NCBI GenBank assembly: GCA_937928195.1
Contig: CALEYZ010000165.1
Coordinates: forward strand, 1 to 14,923
Source: an uncultured Limnohabitans sp.
GTDB taxonomy: Bacteria > Pseudomonadota > Gammaproteobacteria > Burkholderiales > Burkholderiaceae_C
Reading direction: 5' to 3'
DNA length: 14,923 nucleotides
Below, piece after piece: positions 1 through 6,747 of this stretch. Under the pieces are notes generated by a model that saw only the letters and a list, made by a program, of their open reading frames with translations, was not told where the DNA came from and made no database searches. The translations under genes and the position numbers were made by a program. Position 1 is the stretch's first letter; every line of letters begins with the position of its first letter.

Positions 1-799
1 AGAAACCAACACCTTTGGTGCCACCACCATTGCCCAAGCCGATTACGACATGGCCGATCTGGCCATTGAAATGAACCGCGCCTCTGCCGCCTTGGCCCGT
101 GCAGCCTGCGACAAATTTTCAACCCCAGACAAGCCGCGTTACGCTGTGGGTGCCTTGGGCCCAACGCCAAAGACTGCCAGCATCAGCCCCGATGTGAACG
201 ACCCCGGTGCGCGCAATGTCGACTTCGAAGCCTTGCGCAAAGCCTATTACGAACAAACACAGGCTTTGGTGGAGGGCGGTGTGGATGTCTTGTTGGTAGA
301 GACCATCTTCGATACTTTGAATGCCAAAGCAGCCTTGTTTGCGATTGAAGAATATTTTGAAGCCAGCGGCGAGCGATTGCCGCTCATCATCAGTGGCACG
401 GTGACCGATGCATCGGGTCGAATTTTGAGTGGTCAAACGGTCACAGCGTTTTGGCACAGTGTGCGCCATGCGCGTCCTTTGGCCATTGGCCTGAACTGTG
501 CCTTGGGCGCGACCTTGATGCGCCCCTACATCCAAGAGTTGGCCAAAGTGGCAGAGGACACCTTCATCAGTTGCTACCCCAATGCTGGTTTGCCCAACCC
601 CATGAGCGATACCGGATTTGATGAAACACCCGATGTCACCAGCCGTTTGTTGCATGAGTTTGCAGCAGAAGGCTTGGTGAACATTGTGGGCGGTTGTTGC
701 GGTACCACGCCAGACCACATTGGCGCTATTCAACAGGCGGTAGGTCCGTTGGCACCCAGGGGTTTGCACAAAGCGGCGTTTTACAAAGAAGCCGCCTGA
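1..799 (+). CDS. metH: Cobalamin-dependent methionine synthase, homocysteine-binding subunit (N-terminal half of a split MetH), 5' truncated
   Basis: This is the zinc-dependent homocysteine S-methyltransferase module, which activates homocysteine as a thiolate for methylation by methylcobalamin in methionine synthesis. The reading frame is open from base 2 and starts with ETNTFGATT, the conserved strand of the MetH barrel, so the true start lies upstream of the window; the ATG at 50 is internal. The three zinc-ligand cysteines are visible: the Cys of GLNCALGA (codon 497-499) and the Cys pair of VGGCCGTTP (695-700). The protein ends soon after this motif, where E. coli MetH (about 1227 residues) would continue into the folate domain. 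The rest of the enzyme is the next gene, 151 bases downstream on the same strand. The two products presumably associate to make one enzyme; that is inference. A stand-alone BHMT-like or MmuM enzyme is less likely given this neighbour. Confidence 0.93.
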   Translation, partial: ETNTFGATTIAQADYDMADLAIEMNRASAALARAACDKFSTPDKPRYAVGALGPTPKTASISPDVNDPGARNVDFEALRKAYYEQTQALVEGGVDVLLVETIFDTLNAKAALFAIEEYFEASGERLPLIISGTVTDASGRILSGQTVTAFWHSVRHARPLAIGLNCALGATLMRPYIQELAKVAEDTFISCYPNAGLPNPMSDTGFDETPDVTSRLLHEFAAEGLVNIVGGCCGTTPDHIGAIQQAVGPLAPRGLHKAAFYKEAA

Positions 800-824
800 A
801 CTCGAGCTTTTAGCCAGTTAAAAT
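796..824 (+). promoter_or_regulatory. Candidate sigma-70 promoter for the riboswitch and second metH gene
   Basis: A good -10 hexamer, TAAAAT, lies at 819-824. It would start transcription near 831, exactly where the riboswitch aptamer begins. A -35 with a 17-base spacer would be CTGAAC at 796-801, which matches only the central TGA and overlaps the stop codon of the upstream gene. The fit between the -10 and the start of the aptamer is the main support. Read-through from the upstream metH gene is not excluded. Confidence 0.4.
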
Positions 825-830
825 ACAGGC

Positions 831-948
831 TTCCCCAAGGAGCGTTGCAGCCCGCAGCCATAGAGGCTGCAGGTCAGGCTTGGGGTTCAATCTGGGGCTT
901 TCCCCATTCTCATTGCAAACCACGCTCACCTGCGATCCAAGAGGTGAG
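831..948 (+). promoter_or_regulatory. S-adenosylhomocysteine (SAH) riboswitch, translational ON switch
   Basis: The segment matches the SAH riboswitch core known from ahcY and met gene leaders of beta- and gammaproteobacteria: AAGGAGCGTTGCA (837-849), TCAGGCTTGG (874-883) and AACCACGCTCACC (918-930). P1 is CCCCAAG (833-839) with CTTGGGG (879-885). The P2 extension is GCAGCC (854-859) with GGCTGC (865-870) and a 5-base loop. A small hairpin TGGGG/CCCCA lies at 893-906. The pseudoknot helix is GAGCGT (840-845) with ACGCTC (922-927). CTCACCT (925-931) can also pair with AGGTGAG (942-948), which contains the ribosome binding site of the next gene. The two pairings share bases 925-927, so ligand binding should free the ribosome binding site. 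Its place in front of a MetH module fits, because methionine synthase removes the homocysteine made from SAH. Confidence 0.9.
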
Positions 949-950
949 TT

Positions 951-3695
951 GTGTCTTCAGTTGCTGTTCCCCCGTTAAAGCTGTCAGGTTTAGAGCCCGT
1001 TCAAATCGGCACGGGTACTCTTTTCGTCAACATTGGTGAGCGCACCAACGTCACAGGCTCGAAAGCCTTCGCTCGCATGATTTTGAATGGCGAATACGAG
1101 CAAGCCTTGGCAGTGGCCCGCCAACAAGTCGAAAACGGCGCACAGATCATTGACATCAACATGGACGAAGCCATGTTGGACAGCCAAGCGGCCATGGTTC
1201 GTTTCTTGAACCTCATTGCCTCCGAGCCCGACATTGCCCGCGTGCCCATCATGATCGACTCGTCCAAGTGGAGTGTGATTGAAGCGGGCTTGCGTTGCAT
1301 TCAAGGCAAAGGCATTGTCAACTCCATCAGCATGAAAGAAGGCGTCGACGCCTTCAAGCAGCAAGCGCATTTGATCAAGCGCTATGGTGCCGCTGCGGTG
1401 GTGATGGCTTTTGACGAAAAAGGCCAGGCTGACACCTACCAACGCAAAATTGAAATTTGCGAACGCGCGTATCGCGTGTTGGTGGACGAGGTGGACTTCC
1501 CGCCCGAAGACATTATTTTTGACCCCAATATTTTTGCCATTGCCACGGGCATTGAAGAGCACAACAATTACGCGGTGGACTTCATTGAAGCCACGCGATG
1601 GATCAAACAGAATTTGCCCGGCGCGAAAGTGTCGGGTGGAGTGTCCAATGTGTCGTTCAGCTTCCGCGGCAATGACCCCGTGCGCGAAGCCATTCACACC
1701 GTGTTTTTGTACCACGCCATTCAAGCAGGCATGGACATGGGCATTGTCAATGCCGGCATGGTGGGCGTGTACGACGAACTCGAACCCGATTTGCGCGAAC
1801 GTGTTGAAGACGTGGTGTTAAACCGTCGTCCTGATGCGGGTGAGCGTTTGGTGGAAGTGGCAGAAAACGCCAAAGGTGCAGCCAAAGACGACTCGCAAAA
1901 ACTGGCATGGCGCGGTACACCCGATGCACCCGTGTCGGTGTCGGCACGCTTGTCGCATGCCTTGGTGCATGGCATCACCGACTTCATCACCGAAGACACC
2001 GAAGAGGCGTATCAAGAAGTTTTGGCCAAGAACGGTCGACCCCTGCACGTGATTGAAGGCCCGCTCATGGATGGCATGAACGTGGTGGGCGATTTGTTTG
2101 GCCAAGGCAAGATGTTCTTGCCCCAAGTGGTCAAGTCGGCGCGCGTGATGAAGCAAGCTGTGGCGCACTTGGTACCCTACATCGAAGAAGAAAAGCGCCA
2201 GCAAGAAGCTGCCGGCCAAGACGTGAAGTCCAAAGGCAAGATTGTGATTGCCACCGTCAAAGGCGACGTGCACGACATTGGCAAAAACATTGTGACGGTG
2301 GTGCTTCAGTGCAACAACTTCGACGTGGTCAACATGGGCGTGATGGTGCCGTGCCATGAAATTTTGGCCAAAGCCAAAGAAGAAAATGCCGACATCATTG
2401 GCTTGTCTGGCCTCATCACGCCAAGCCTGGAAGAGATGCAGTACGTGGCCAGCGAGATGCAAAAGGACGCGCATTTCCGTTTGCGAAAAATGCCTTTGCT
2501 GATTGGTGGCGCCACCACCAGCCGTGTGCACACCGCTGTCAAAATTGCACCGCACTATGAAGGCCCCGTGGTCTATGTGCCCGATGCATCTCGCAGTGTG
2601 AGCGTGGCGCAAGGTTTGTTGTCTGACCAAGCGGCCGCGTACGTTGATGAGATCAATGCAGACTACGCCAAAGTGCGTGAGATGCACGCCAACAAAAAAC
2701 AAACGCCCATGTGGCCGTTGGCCAAAGCGCGTGGCAACAAAACGCCAATCGACTGGACAAGCTTTAAATCACCCACGCCCAAATTCATTGGCCGACGTGT
2801 GTTCAAGAACTTTGATTTGGCCGAACTGGCACGCTACATCGACTGGGGCCCTTTCTTCCAAACTTGGGATTTGGCGGGACCCTATCCCGCCATTTTGAAA
2901 GATGAAGTGGTGGGCGTAGAGGCACAAAAAGTTTTCAATGATGCACAAAAGATGCTGCAAAAAATCATTGAAGGCCGGTGGATCACAGCGCATGGCGTGA
3001 TGGGTTTGTACCCCGCCAACAGCGTGAACCACGACGACATCGCGTTGTATGCAGACGAGTCTCGCCAAACCCCTGTACTCACATGGCATGGCCTGCGACA
3101 ACAAACTGAAAAACAAACGGGCAAGCCCAGCCGTTGTTTGGCAGATTTTGTCGCGCCATTGATTGACGCACAGGGGCAGCCCACAAAGTTGCAAGACTAT
3201 GTGGGTGTGTTTGCCGTCACTGCCGGCATTGGTGTTGAAAAACGCGAACAAGCTTTTGAAGCAGCGCATGACGATTACAGCGCCATCATGCTGAAAGCTT
3301 TGGCCGATCGATTTGCAGAAGCGTTTGCAGAGTGCATGCACGAACGGGTGCGCAAAGATTTGTGGGGCTACGCCGCGACAGAGAATGCATCGATGGAAGA
3401 TTTGATTGCCGAAAAATACCAAGGCATCAGGCCTGCACCAGGCTATCCCGCATGCCCAGACCACTCGGTCAAAAAGCAAATGTTCGAGCTCTTGCAATGT
3501 GAAGAGATTGGCATGGGCTTAACAGAGAGTTTGGCCATGACGCCTGCCGCCAGCGTGTCTGGTTTTTACCTCAGCCACCCCGACAGCCAATACTTCAACC
3601 TGGGCAAAGTGAGCGAAGACCAAGTGCAAGATTTGGCGAAGCGTCAGAACCTGAAAGTGTCAGACATTCAGCGATTGTTGGCGCCCAATTTGTAA
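951..3695 (+). CDS. metH: Cobalamin-dependent methionine synthase, folate/cobalamin/activation subunit (C-terminal three modules of split MetH)
   Basis: This 914-residue protein carries everything in MetH except the homocysteine domain. The methyltetrahydrofolate-binding barrel (about 20-290) opens with NIGERTNVTGS. The helical cobalamin cap (about 315-415) contains GPLMDGMNVVGDLFGQGKM. The B12-binding Rossmann domain (about 420-550) has the base-off motif with D439 and the cobalt ligand H441; S492 in SGLITPS completes the triad known in E. coli as Asp757-His759-Ser810. The AdoMet-dependent reactivation domain (about 590-905) carries RPAPGY (827-832) and MTPAASVSGFYLSHP. The start is GTG at 951, placed by GAGGTG (941-946) four bases upstream; that site lies inside the riboswitch expression platform. 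No key residue is missing. Reactivation needs a flavodoxin or equivalent reductase, not in the window. The gene ends 20 bases from the convergent MFS gene, with no clear terminator between them. Confidence 0.96.
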   Translation: MSSVAVPPLKLSGLEPVQIGTGTLFVNIGERTNVTGSKAFARMILNGEYEQALAVARQQVENGAQIIDINMDEAMLDSQAAMVRFLNLIASEPDIARVPIMIDSSKWSVIEAGLRCIQGKGIVNSISMKEGVDAFKQQAHLIKRYGAAAVVMAFDEKGQADTYQRKIEICERAYRVLVDEVDFPPEDIIFDPNIFAIATGIEEHNNYAVDFIEATRWIKQNLPGAKVSGGVSNVSFSFRGNDPVREAIHTVFLYHAIQAGMDMGIVNAGMVGVYDELEPDLRERVEDVVLNRRPDAGERLVEVAENAKGAAKDDSQKLAWRGTPDAPVSVSARLSHALVHGITDFITEDTEEAYQEVLAKNGRPLHVIEGPLMDGMNVVGDLFGQGKMFLPQVVKSARVMKQAVAHLVPYIEEEKRQQEAAGQDVKSKGKIVIATVKGDVHDIGKNIVTVVLQCNNFDVVNMGVMVPCHEILAKAKEENADIIGLSGLITPSLEEMQYVASEMQKDAHFRLRKMPLLIGGATTSRVHTAVKIAPHYEGPVVYVPDASRSVSVAQGLLSDQAAAYVDEINADYAKVREMHANKKQTPMWPLAKARGNKTPIDWTSFKSPTPKFIGRRVFKNFDLAELARYIDWGPFFQTWDLAGPYPAILKDEVVGVEAQKVFNDAQKMLQKIIEGRWITAHGVMGLYPANSVNHDDIALYADESRQTPVLTWHGLRQQTEKQTGKPSRCLADFVAPLIDAQGQPTKLQDYVGVFAVTAGIGVEKREQAFEAAHDDYSAIMLKALADRFAEAFAECMHERVRKDLWGYAATENASMEDLIAEKYQGIRPAPGYPACPDHSVKKQMFELLQCEEIGMGLTESLAMTPAASVSGFYLSHPDSQYFNLGKVSEDQVQDLAKRQNLKVSDIQRLLAPNL

Positions 3696-3715
3696 GCGCT
3701 TTGCTAAATGCTTTG

Positions 3716-4975
3716 TTAACTGCTGTTGTGTTTGCTGTGACGCGCCGTCTTTTGCGCCCACCACAAACACGCCACACCCACCACGCCGGCCAGCAGTAAC
3801 CAACGCAGGCCGTGCGTGTAACCCACCTCGGGTGTCCACATCAAACCCAAAGCCCACGGCGCCACGGCGCGTCCCATGGCCAATGGCACGCCCAACACGC
3901 CATTGAGTTGGCCCACATGATCTCGACTCACGTATTGCGCCATGGCCGTGCCTTTGACAATGGTGTTCAACCCATTGCCCAGGCCATAGAAGGTGACAAA
4001 CAAGAGCGCGGCCCAAGGCGCCAAGCCCCCTGCCACCAAAAACACCAAGCCCAAGGGCACCAAGCAGGGGATCCATTTGTTGGCCGCGTGCACGTCCAAA
4101 TGTTTTTCAAACAAAAACAACAAGAAGCGGCCCAGCACTTGGATGGCGCCAATCGAGGCCGGAATGGCAATGACCCAAGCCGGCGAAAGGTTTGCTTCCT
4201 CTAACAAACTCACCATGTGTGCCGGCAGCGCAGAGCTGACGATGGCCGTCATCAGCATGAAGCCTGCCAATAACCAAAAAGGCGCGCGGCGCAAATGTAC
4301 TTTGATGGAGACGGGTTTGATTTTCACGTCGGCATTTTCAGCAGTTTGGGCATCCTGTTTCTTTTGAGTTGCGCCTTGCAGCAACCATGCATGCAAAGGC
4401 AAACAAATCAACCATTGCAACAAGGACAGGACCCACAAGGCATGGCGCCAGCCCAAACTTTGAATCAGCCAAGAAGACAAAGGAATGAACACCGTGCTGG
4501 CCAAGCCACCCAAAAAAGTCATGATGATGATGGCGCGTCGAAAGTCATTTGGGAAACGACGAGTGACCACCGCAAACACCGGTGCATACAAAGTGGCAGA
4601 CATGCCAAGGCCCAGTCCCAGCCATACGGTATAAAAGCCCGCCAGTGAATTGACAAAGCTGTGTGCAAACAAACACAGTCCCACCCAAGCAGAACCCCAG
4701 GTCATGACGCGACGCTCGTAGCCGCGGTCTATCCAGCGCCCTATTGCATAGGCCATGAGGCCATCGGCCAGCAAGGCCAAGCTGAAACCCAAAGAGGCAT
4801 CAGCACGGCTCAAACCCAGTTCGCGCTCAACCGGCCCCATCACCAAAGAGAAGGTGTAGAACACGCTGCCCCATGTGATCAATTGCGCCCAAGACAGCCA
4901 AACGGCAAAGGGCGCTAATTCGGGAGCGTGGTGTGTGATTCGGGAGAGATCCCAGTACGGCCTGATTCTGCGCAT
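3716..4975 (-). CDS. Major facilitator superfamily transporter, substrate unknown
   Basis: This is a 419-residue inner-membrane protein with many hydrophobic helices, consistent with the 12-segment MFS fold (segments counted by eye). MFS signs include a loop of the GRWIDRGYERRVM kind between early helices (equivalent to the superfamily A motif), the helix GLGLGMSATLYAPVFAVVTRRF followed by a basic DFRRA segment, and a long charged loop (QKKQDAQTAENADVKIKP) where the two six-helix halves meet. The general look resembles monocarboxylate-type or poorly characterised MFS carriers. I cannot name a substrate. It begins 7 bases after the comM stop on the same strand; a GGGG just upstream of the ATG is the only Shine-Dalgarno-like sequence. 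It is therefore probably co-transcribed and perhaps translationally coupled with comM. No functional link to transformation is evident. Confidence 0.85.
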   Translation of the reverse strand: MRRIRPYWDLSRITHHAPELAPFAVWLSWAQLITWGSVFYTFSLVMGPVERELGLSRADASLGFSLALLADGLMAYAIGRWIDRGYERRVMTWGSAWVGLCLFAHSFVNSLAGFYTVWLGLGLGMSATLYAPVFAVVTRRFPNDFRRAIIIMTFLGGLASTVFIPLSSWLIQSLGWRHALWVLSLLQWLICLPLHAWLLQGATQKKQDAQTAENADVKIKPVSIKVHLRRAPFWLLAGFMLMTAIVSSALPAHMVSLLEEANLSPAWVIAIPASIGAIQVLGRFLLFLFEKHLDVHAANKWIPCLVPLGLVFLVAGGLAPWAALLFVTFYGLGNGLNTIVKGTAMAQYVSRDHVGQLNGVLGVPLAMGRAVAPWALGLMWTPEVGYTHGLRWLLLAGVVGVACLWWAQKTARHSKHNSS

Positions 4976-4982
4976 GGCCCCA

Positions 4983-6542
4983 TTATCGATGCCCTGCTAA
5001 GGGCCTGCGGTATTGAACGGCTTCCGCAATGTGCTCAGATTGAATGGACGCCGCTGTTGCAAGATCGGCAATGGTCCTGGCGATTTTTAATACACGGTGG
5101 GTACTGCGACCACTCCACGCAAAATGGGTGGCCACTTGAGTGAGGTAGGTCTTTGCCTCTGCGCCTAACTGCGCATGCAGGTCTAAAGCCGCGCCGTTGA
5201 GTGCTTGGTTGGTGCAGCTTTGGCGTTGCAGGGCCATGCGCCTGGCCTGATGACAACGTGCTCTGATGCTGGCCGTGTTTTCACCCACAGGTGCATTGAT
5301 CAAATGCCCTGCACTTTGGCTGGGGACTTCGATGTGCAGGTCGATTCGGTCCAGCAATGGGCCACTGATTTTGCTGCTGTAACGGTGAACTTGATCGGGT
5401 GTGCAGCGGCACACGGGTCTTTGTTGTCCTGGCATTCGCACCTGCCCAGCAAAACCACATGGGCAGGGGTTCATGGCGGCAATCAGTTGGAACCGCGCTG
5501 GAAACTCTGCGCTGTGCGCTGCGCGTGAAATGGTCACGCTGCCTGACTCTAAAGGCTCACGCAAAGCTTCTAGTGCCGATCTGGGAAACTCGGGCAGTTC
5601 GTCCAAAAACAAAACACCATGATGGGCCAACGATATTTCGCCTGGCCTGGGAGGCGATCCGCCGCCCACCAGTGCTATTGCACTGGCGGAGTGATGGGGG
5701 TGGCGCGTGGGTCGTTTGCACCATTGGTCCATTTGAAAGCGTCCCGCCAGACTGGCCACGGAAGCTGTTTCCAAGGCCTCTTCGACACTTAAGTCAGGTA
5801 AGAGGGCCGCGAAGCGATGCGCCAACATGGATTTGCCCGCACCGGGGGGGCCGATCATCAGCAAGCTGTGCCCACCGGCAGCGGCAATTTCCAGCGCGCG
5901 TTTGGCCCCTGCTTGGCCTTTCACATCGGCCAAGTCCAGGGTCGGTGCGGCATCGGCTTGGGCAGAGGGTGTCGGTTCCGCCATGCGCGCCCAAGTGCTG
6001 AGTGGCTCAGGGGTCTGAGGCCCTTCAAGTCGAAACTGGTCGGCCACTTCAAGCAGGTGTTTGGCGCGGTAGACCACGGCACCTGGCACCAATGCAGCTT
6101 CTTCGGCACTGCCTGGTGGAAGCACCAAATGCGCCGCTTGAGTTTGCCGGTACAGCGCCATGCCCATGACCAAAGCACCTCGTACCGGTCGCAATGCGCC
6201 TGTTAAGGACAACTCACCTGCAAACTCATACTTGTCCAAGCGACTGCCATCGATTTGGCCGCTGGCCGCCAAGATGCCCAGTGCAATTGGCAGGTCAAAG
6301 CGACCGGAGTCTTTTGGCAAGTCAGCGGGTGCCAAGTTCACGGTGATGCGTTGGTTGCTGGGAAATTCAAATCCGGCGTTCTGTAAGGCAGATCGAACCC
6401 GTTCTCGGGCTTCTTTCACTTCGACATCGGCCAAACCAACCAAGGTGAAGCTGGGCAACCCATTGGCCAAATGCACCTCGACGGTGACAGAGGGCGATTG
6501 AAGGCCGACCAGGGCTCGGCTTTGCACCAAAGAAAGACGCAT
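4983..6542 (-). CDS. comM: ComM/YifB, Mg-chelatase-like AAA+ ATPase of natural transformation
   Basis: ComM is a hexameric AAA+ helicase that promotes branch migration when incoming DNA recombines during natural transformation. The N-terminal ChlI-like domain starts RLSLVQSRALVGLQ and holds the PKDSGRFDLPIALG stretch. The Walker A motif GPPGAGKS is at about residues 231-238 and Walker B VLFLDE at about 310-315. They are followed by FQLIAAMNPCPCG and the C-terminal Mg-chelatase domain ending IAEAVQYRRPL. At 519 residues it is close to the usual length (about 505-510). I chose the ATG at 6542 because AAGGAG (minus strand, bases 6553-6548) sits 5 bases upstream and because family members start at this point. 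A longer GTG start at 6557 adds five residues but would place that ribosome binding site inside the gene. Many bacteria not known to be transformable keep comM, so competence is not proven. Confidence 0.94.
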   Translation of the reverse strand: MRLSLVQSRALVGLQSPSVTVEVHLANGLPSFTLVGLADVEVKEARERVRSALQNAGFEFPSNQRITVNLAPADLPKDSGRFDLPIALGILAASGQIDGSRLDKYEFAGELSLTGALRPVRGALVMGMALYRQTQAAHLVLPPGSAEEAALVPGAVVYRAKHLLEVADQFRLEGPQTPEPLSTWARMAEPTPSAQADAAPTLDLADVKGQAGAKRALEIAAAGGHSLLMIGPPGAGKSMLAHRFAALLPDLSVEEALETASVASLAGRFQMDQWCKRPTRHPHHSASAIALVGGGSPPRPGEISLAHHGVLFLDELPEFPRSALEALREPLESGSVTISRAAHSAEFPARFQLIAAMNPCPCGFAGQVRMPGQQRPVCRCTPDQVHRYSSKISGPLLDRIDLHIEVPSQSAGHLINAPVGENTASIRARCHQARRMALQRQSCTNQALNGAALDLHAQLGAEAKTYLTQVATHFAWSGRSTHRVLKIARTIADLATAASIQSEHIAEAVQYRRPLAGHR

Positions 6543-6552
6543 AAGGACTCCT

Positions 6553-6569
6553 TGCACTATTTGGGTGCG
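6553..6569. promoter_or_regulatory. Strong NtrC-like enhancer site
   Basis: TGCACTATTTGGGTGCG matches the NtrC dyad TGCACY-N5-GGTGCA at 11 of 12 defined positions; only the last base differs. Its centre is about 157 bases upstream of the start predicted from the sigma-54 promoter, within the range usual for NtrC enhancers. It lies immediately upstream of comM, touching the base where that gene's Shine-Dalgarno begins. Consensus matching was done by eye. Confidence 0.65.
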
Positions 6570-6593
6570 TTGTGTGTCAGGCAGGCATCAGCC

Positions 6594-6610
6594 AGACCTA
6601 GGGCGGTGCA
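6594..6610. promoter_or_regulatory. Weaker second NtrC-like half-site region
   Basis: AGACCTAGGGCGGTGCA has a perfect right half-site (GGTGCA) but a poor left half, 9 of 12 defined positions overall. Its centre is 41 bases (about four helical turns) from the stronger site and about 116 bases upstream of the predicted start. That spacing suits cooperative binding of two NtrC dimers on one face of the DNA, which is why I list it despite the weak match. Confidence 0.35.
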
Positions 6611-6641
6611 GGGACATTGAAACATCAACGACGTCAAAAAG

Positions 6642-6675
6642 CATCCCCCTCAGAGGGGGGTGTCTGCGGGCCCGC
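6642..6675. repeat. GC-rich hairpin and adjacent 10-base palindrome in the torF control region
   Basis: Bases 6642-6662 can form a 9-pair stem (CATCCCCCT with AGGGGGGTG, one G-T pair) closed by a 3-base loop. Three bases later, GCGGGCCCGC (6666-6675) is a perfect 10-base palindrome. There is no T-tract, so neither looks like an intrinsic terminator. They lie between the putative NtrC sites and the sigma-54 promoter. Possible roles are a dispersed repeat unit, a protein-binding site or a structural spacer; the sequence does not decide. Confidence 0.5.
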
Positions 6676-6690
6676 GGTGTCGCCAAAACT

Positions 6691-6708
6691 TTGGCATGCT
6701 AAATGCTT
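6691..6708 (+). promoter_or_regulatory. Sigma-54 (RpoN) promoter of torF-glnK-amtB
   Basis: TTGGCATGCTAAATGCTT aligns with the -24/-12 consensus YTGGCACG-N4-TTGCW. The invariant GG is at 6693-6694 and GC at 6705-6706, 12 bases apart as required; the mismatches are the T at 6697 and the A at 6703. Counting C6706 as -12 puts the start at A6718 and gives a 30-base leader. Control by RpoN and NtrC is the expected regulation of glnK-amtB and agrees with the enhancer-like sites upstream. Confidence 0.75.
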
Positions 6709-6747
6709 GAAGTCATCAGTCTCATACTCAATTAACAGGAGCCCCCA

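Noticed and set aside
831..948. Cobalamin riboswitch upstream of metH
   Set aside because: No B12-box-like segment is present and the region is far shorter than a cobalamin riboswitch; all elements fit the SAH class.
845..1039. A 64-codon plus-strand frame across the metH leader
   Set aside because: It runs through the riboswitch and into metH in another frame. The structured RNA explains the region better than a leader peptide.
119..3497. Long minus-strand open frames opposite the two metH genes (for example 119-769, 1818-2702 and 2769-3497)
   Set aside because: Their translations are rich in His, Gln and Cys with no recognisable family, and they lie opposite well-conserved metH codons. 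They are composition shadows.
3694..3715. Terminator between metH and the convergent MFS gene
   Set aside because: Only the 8-base palindrome AAGCGCTT is present, with no stable stem or T-run.
5844..5850. Seven-G run in comM (C-run on the coding strand) as a phase-variation tract
   Set aside because: It encodes the Gly-Pro-Pro of the Walker A motif, so it is explained by protein constraint.
6543..6557. GTG start for comM at 6557
   Set aside because: It places the strong AAGGAG inside the coding region; the ATG at 6542 has ideal spacing and matches the family start.
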